10,077 nucleotides of DNA, taken from NCBI GenBank assembly GCA_947385505.1, contig CANDLP010000049.1, positions 1-10,077 of the forward strand, given 5' to 3'. Below the pieces are notes generated by a model. That model searched no databases and was not told the origin of the DNA. It was given only the letters and a program-made list of their open reading frames with translations. A program made the position numbers and the translations under genes. This DNA is from an uncultured Clostridia bacterium (GTDB taxonomy: Bacteria > Bacillota > Clostridia > Oscillospirales > Ruminococcaceae). The first letter of the stretch is position 1. The number at the start of each line of letters is the position of its first letter. Positions 7,355-10,077 of this stretch are shown piece after piece.

Positions 7355-8464
7355 ATGTCCGATCAATCAATAGCCTACAAATGTCCGTGCTGTAACGCGC
7401 CTCTTGCATTTGACCCGGTTACTCAAAGCTTTAACTGCGATTACTGCGGCGGACGTTTCGATAAAGATGAAATTGAATCAATGACCGCCAAAGCTATGGA
7501 AGTACCCGCGGAAGAGCTTGCCGAACCCGATTCCGAAACTGTACAGGAACACGACCGCGACGAAAAAACCGAGAAAATATTTGCAAAAGACAACAGCCTG
7601 TATGTTTGTCCCACCTGCGGCGCGGAGGTTATTACCGATTCTGAGCTGACCGCTTCCGCCTTCTGTCACTATTGTCATAGTCCCGTAGTGCTTTCTGGAA
7701 GGCTCAGCGGAGAATTTTGCCCCGACATGATTATTCCGTTTAAAATGACTCAGGAACAGGCTTTGGCTAATTTTGACCAATGGACGAGAAAACACAGAAT
7801 GTTTCTGCAAAAGGATTTCAGGAGCCGGAAAACCTTGGAAAAAATAAAGGGACTGTACGTGCCCTTCTGGCTGGCTGACGGCGTGGTGGAAGGAAATATC
7901 GCCGCCGACGGATATAAAAGCATGGGGTCGGTCAGAAGAGGAGATTACATATATAAAACCGAAAGCAAATACTCGGTAATAAGGTCGGGAAAGGTGAATG
8001 TTGAAGGCGTTCCCGCCGACGGATCCTCAAAAGCGGACGACGCTTTAATGGAAAGCATAGAGCCGTTCGACTATTCCGAGCTGGTGAATTTTGAGATGCC
8101 GTATCTTTCGGGGCACTGCGCGGAAAAATACGACGTTACAAACGACATGGTATTTGACCGTGTGCGGAACAGAATGACGGAAGCCGCCAAGTCTGAGTTC
8201 AGAAATTCGGTAAAGGGCTATTCCCGCGTCATATACACCAATGAAAGATATGTTCTCAGAGGCATACGCTGGAAATACGTAATGCTGCCAATGTGGTTTT
8301 TATCCTATAATCATAAAGGAAAAATGTACTATTACGCCATGAACGGACAAACGGGCAAATACGGCGGAACGCTTCCGGTTAACAAGCTTAAGCTGGCATT
8401 GTTCAGTTTCGGTATCCCTGTTCTTGCCGCAGCGGCGGCAGCGTTTATTATGTCCATAGTCTGA
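7355..8464 (+). CDS. Double zinc-ribbon protein with C-terminal membrane anchor
   Basis: The 369-residue product starts with two four-cysteine zinc ribbons: C10/C13 with C28/C31, and C85/C88 with C104/C107. An acidic linker of about 50 residues separates them. A central domain follows with FCPDMIIPFKMTQEQAL and KIKGLYVPFWLADG, segments I associate with conserved TFIIB/PriA-type zinc-ribbon proteins of Firmicutes whose function is unknown, and later RGIRWKYVMLPMWFLSY. Residues about 345-369 are a hydrophobic alanine-rich segment, probably a tail anchor with the bulk in the cytoplasm. The ribosome-binding site is AAAGGCGG. It leads a likely three-gene operon with a TPM-domain protein. The ribbons resemble rubredoxin-like metal sites; DNA binding is not shown. 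Confidence 0.88.
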   Translation: MSDQSIAYKCPCCNAPLAFDPVTQSFNCDYCGGRFDKDEIESMTAKAMEVPAEELAEPDSETVQEHDRDEKTEKIFAKDNSLYVCPTCGAEVITDSELTASAFCHYCHSPVVLSGRLSGEFCPDMIIPFKMTQEQALANFDQWTRKHRMFLQKDFRSRKTLEKIKGLYVPFWLADGVVEGNIAADGYKSMGSVRRGDYIYKTESKYSVIRSGKVNVEGVPADGSSKADDALMESIEPFDYSELVNFEMPYLSGHCAEKYDVTNDMVFDRVRNRMTEAAKSEFRNSVKGYSRVIYTNERYVLRGIRWKYVMLPMWFLSYNHKGKMYYYAMNGQTGKYGGTLPVNKLKLALFSFGIPVLAAAAAAFIMSIV

Positions 8465-8473
8465 CAGCGGAAG

Positions 8474-8490
8474 AAAGTCTGAAAGACTTT
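8474..8490 (+). other. Small hairpin between the zinc-ribbon and TPM genes
   Basis: Perfect 7-bp arms AAAGTCT/AGACTTT surround a 3-base loop, 10 bases after the zinc-ribbon stop codon. The following bases are A-rich on this strand (GAAAAAAC), so it is not an intrinsic terminator and is more likely an intercistronic processing or stability element. Confidence 0.45.
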
Positions 8491-8543
8491 GAAAAAACGG
8501 GTTATTTCAGATTGTTATCCATGTGAAAGGAAAGATTATAAAA

Positions 8544-9377
8544 GTGAAAAATCGTAAAAAGTATAAAAAAGCTGCGGTTTCTTTTTTGGGGGCAATTTTC
8601 GCGCTGATTTTCGCCGTAAGCGTCCGCGCCGAATCCGTCCCATCGGTTTATGTTATCGACGATAACCAATGGATAAGCGCCGAGGATACTGAGGCAATAA
8701 CGGAAACGGCAGAGCGGTTCGCCGAAAAAAGCGGTTTTAATATTATAATCTGCGTCTGCGACGACATAGGCGAGCCGAAAACCGACGAACATACCGTTGA
8801 ATATGCCGATAATTTGTACGACGGTCTTTGCGGAATAAATACCGACGGAATACTTCTTCTTATAAACAATGATACGGAATACGACTATATTTCCACCAGC
8901 GGGGCATGTATAAACTATTACAGCGATTATCGCATAGAAATGATTCTGAACGCTGTTTACGACGATATTATATCGCGGGATTTTGCTTCGGCGGCAGCGG
9001 CGTTTCTTAGGATCGCCGAATATTACTACGATATGGGCAAGGCTAATCATCAGACCGGCGTAATGGGCGCGGAAGTGGATACCGTTGAATTTTCGTCGAG
9101 TCTTATATTGTTTGGAGCTATCGGATTGGCAGTCGGAATAATCATATTTTTCAGTAATCTGAAAAAATACAGACCGGCAAAGCTTTCGGGCGCTTTTTAC
9201 ATAAACAGGAGCACCTTGTCCTACCGAAGATTTGAAGATATATTTTTAGGTAACTTCACCAACAGAATCTATTCGCCGAGAAGCTCCGGCGGATCCGGCG
9301 GCGGGAGAAGCGGCCGCAGCTCTACCCACAGATCAAGCGGCGGAGGACGGCACGGCGGAGGCGGAAGACACAGATAA
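8544..9377 (+). CDS. Exported TPM-domain protein with membrane segment and Gly/Arg/His-rich tail (GTG start)
   Basis: From the GTG at 8544 the product is 277 residues. A basic N-terminus and hydrophobic core ending in SVRA (cleavage expected after residue 29) form a signal peptide. Residues about 34-165 fit the TPM domain (TLP18.3/Psb32/MOLO-1 family): VYVIDDNQWIS, then FNIIICVCDD, then NTDGILLLINNDTEYDYISTSG. A membrane segment spans about 187-203, followed by KK. The last 31 residues are only Gly, Ser, Arg, His and Thr. I chose this GTG because AAAGGAAAG lies 9-12 bases upstream; a GTG at 8523 lacks a ribosome site. TPM proteins are variously linked to phosphatase activity, photosystem repair and membrane-protein assembly, so no reaction is assigned. 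It lies between the zinc-ribbon gene and an oxidoreductase gene. Confidence 0.85.
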   Translation: MKNRKKYKKAAVSFLGAIFALIFAVSVRAESVPSVYVIDDNQWISAEDTEAITETAERFAEKSGFNIIICVCDDIGEPKTDEHTVEYADNLYDGLCGINTDGILLLINNDTEYDYISTSGACINYYSDYRIEMILNAVYDDIISRDFASAAAAFLRIAEYYYDMGKANHQTGVMGAEVDTVEFSSSLILFGAIGLAVGIIIFFSNLKKYRPAKLSGAFYINRSTLSYRRFEDIFLGNFTNRIYSPRSSGGSGGGRSGRSSTHRSSGGGRHGGGGRHR

Positions 9378-9394
9378 ACAGAAAGGAAAGGTAA

Positions 9395-10034
9395 ATGCGG
9401 ATGAAAACAAAAGTAAACGCGGCAATATTGGGATTGGGCGGAATCGCGAGAAAAATGGCGGCAACAGTAAACAATACCGACTGCGCCGTTCTCTGTGCGG
9501 CTGCCAGCCGCACCCTTGAAAAAGCCGAGGCTTTTGCGAAGGAATTCGGCGTTGGAAAGGCTTACGGAAGCTACGAAGAAATGGCGGCCGACGAAAATAT
9601 TGATCTGGTATACATCGCAACCCCGCACGCCTTTCACGCGGAAAACGCCATAATGTGCCTTAATCAGGGTAAACACGTTTTGGTTGAAAAACCCCTGGCG
9701 GTTAATGCAAAGCAAGCTGAAAAAGTTTTTTCTTTAGCCGAAGAAAAGGGGCTTTTCGCAGGCGAGGCAATGTGGTCAAGATTTCAGCCGATCCAAAAAA
9801 CCATCAACGAAATATTAAAAAGCGGACGAATAGGCGAAGTGACGCAAGTCACAGCGTTTACAGGCGGTGAGATGACTAACGTAAAAAGGCTCACCGAGCC
9901 GGAGCTGGCAGGGGGCGCTCTGCTGGACGTGGGTATATATCCGCTTAATTTTGCTTCCATGGCGATAAACGAGCCTTTGGAAAGAATAGATACCAACGCG
10001 GAAATCAGCGAAAAAGGCGTGGATCTTCAAAACG
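9395..10034 (+). CDS. Gfo/Idh/MocA-family NAD(P)-dependent oxidoreductase, N-terminal part (cut by contig end)
   Basis: The family oxidises or reduces sugars, inositols or dihydrodiols with NAD(P). About 213 genuine residues remain. The Rossmann domain starts with the dinucleotide motif GLGGIA (13-18), continues with DLVYIATPHAFHAENA, and has the family hallmark EKP at 98-100. The C-terminal substrate domain begins with EAMWSRFQPIQ and includes GGALLDVGIYPL, with Asp178 and Tyr182 in the DxxxH/Y position of dihydrodiol-dehydrogenase-like members. The start has AGGA at 7-base spacing; a second ATG two codons later is less well placed. It lies 17 bases after the TPM gene, so probably in the same operon. 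The apparent stop at 10055-10057 is in adapter sequence, so the true C-terminus is missing. Confidence 0.9.
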
Positions 10035-10077
10035 AGATCGGAAGAGCACACGTCTGAACTCCAGTCACGGAGCGTCA
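10035..10077 (+). other. Illumina TruSeq adapter and index read-through (not genomic)
   Basis: From 10035 the sequence reads AGATCGGAAGAGC and continues exactly as the indexed TruSeq adapter through CAGTCAC at 10068. GGAGCGTC (10069-10076) follows as an 8-base index, then A, the first base of the constant part after the index. This is untrimmed library sequence at a contig end. Confidence 0.98.

Noticed and set aside
8502..9050. Minus-strand frame of 182 codons opposite the TPM gene
   Set aside because: No domain or ribosome site; the plus-strand frame has signal peptide, TPM motifs and operon context.

Overview
The window reads as chromosome of a low-to-moderate GC Gram-positive bacterium of the class Clostridia, probably Oscillospiraceae/Ruminococcus-like. 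Supporting signs are a class I heat-shock operon in the order hrcA-grpE-dnaK-dnaJ behind a perfect CIRCE operator, a DnaK lacking the segment of about 24 residues near the N-terminus that proteobacterial DnaKs carry, an HPr with both His15 and the regulatory Ser46, strong Shine-Dalgarno sites, and GTG/TTG starts. The family-level placement is an inference. The right edge is an assembly artefact: the last 43 bases are Illumina TruSeq adapter plus index, so genomic sequence ends at 10034.

Left part, minus strand: a 5' portion of an APH/choline-kinase-like phosphotransferase runs off the left edge (1-420). Next come a small secreted lipoprotein of unknown function (518-1228) and a monocistronic ptsH for the phosphocarrier HPr (1327-1590), which has its own sigma-A-type promoter, a 16-bp direct repeat in its leader and a strong intrinsic terminator. 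The centre (1915-6858, minus strand) is the heat-shock operon: HrcA repressor, GrpE exchange factor, DnaK and DnaJ. It is transcribed from one strong promoter at 7012-7040 whose start region lies in CIRCE. Three RNA hairpins punctuate the transcript: just before the hrcA ribosome site, just before the dnaK ribosome site, and between dnaK and dnaJ.

Right part, plus strand: a divergent promoter (7292-7320) heads a likely operon. It encodes a double zinc-ribbon protein with a C-terminal membrane anchor, an exported TPM-domain protein with a membrane segment and a Gly/Arg/Ser/His-rich tail, and a Gfo/Idh/MocA-type NAD(P)-dependent oxidoreductase cut off by the contig end. Between the divergent promoters lies a non-coding stretch (about 7103-7258) packed with consecutive inverted repeats, the least explained part of the window.

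Most of the content is housekeeping. I saw no CRISPR array, insertion sequence, phage gene, tRNA or rRNA, and no clear previously undescribed multi-gene system. The items most worth a second look are the structured intergenic element, the zinc-ribbon/TPM pair, the ptsH leader repeat, the untracked leader hairpins and the adapter contamination.
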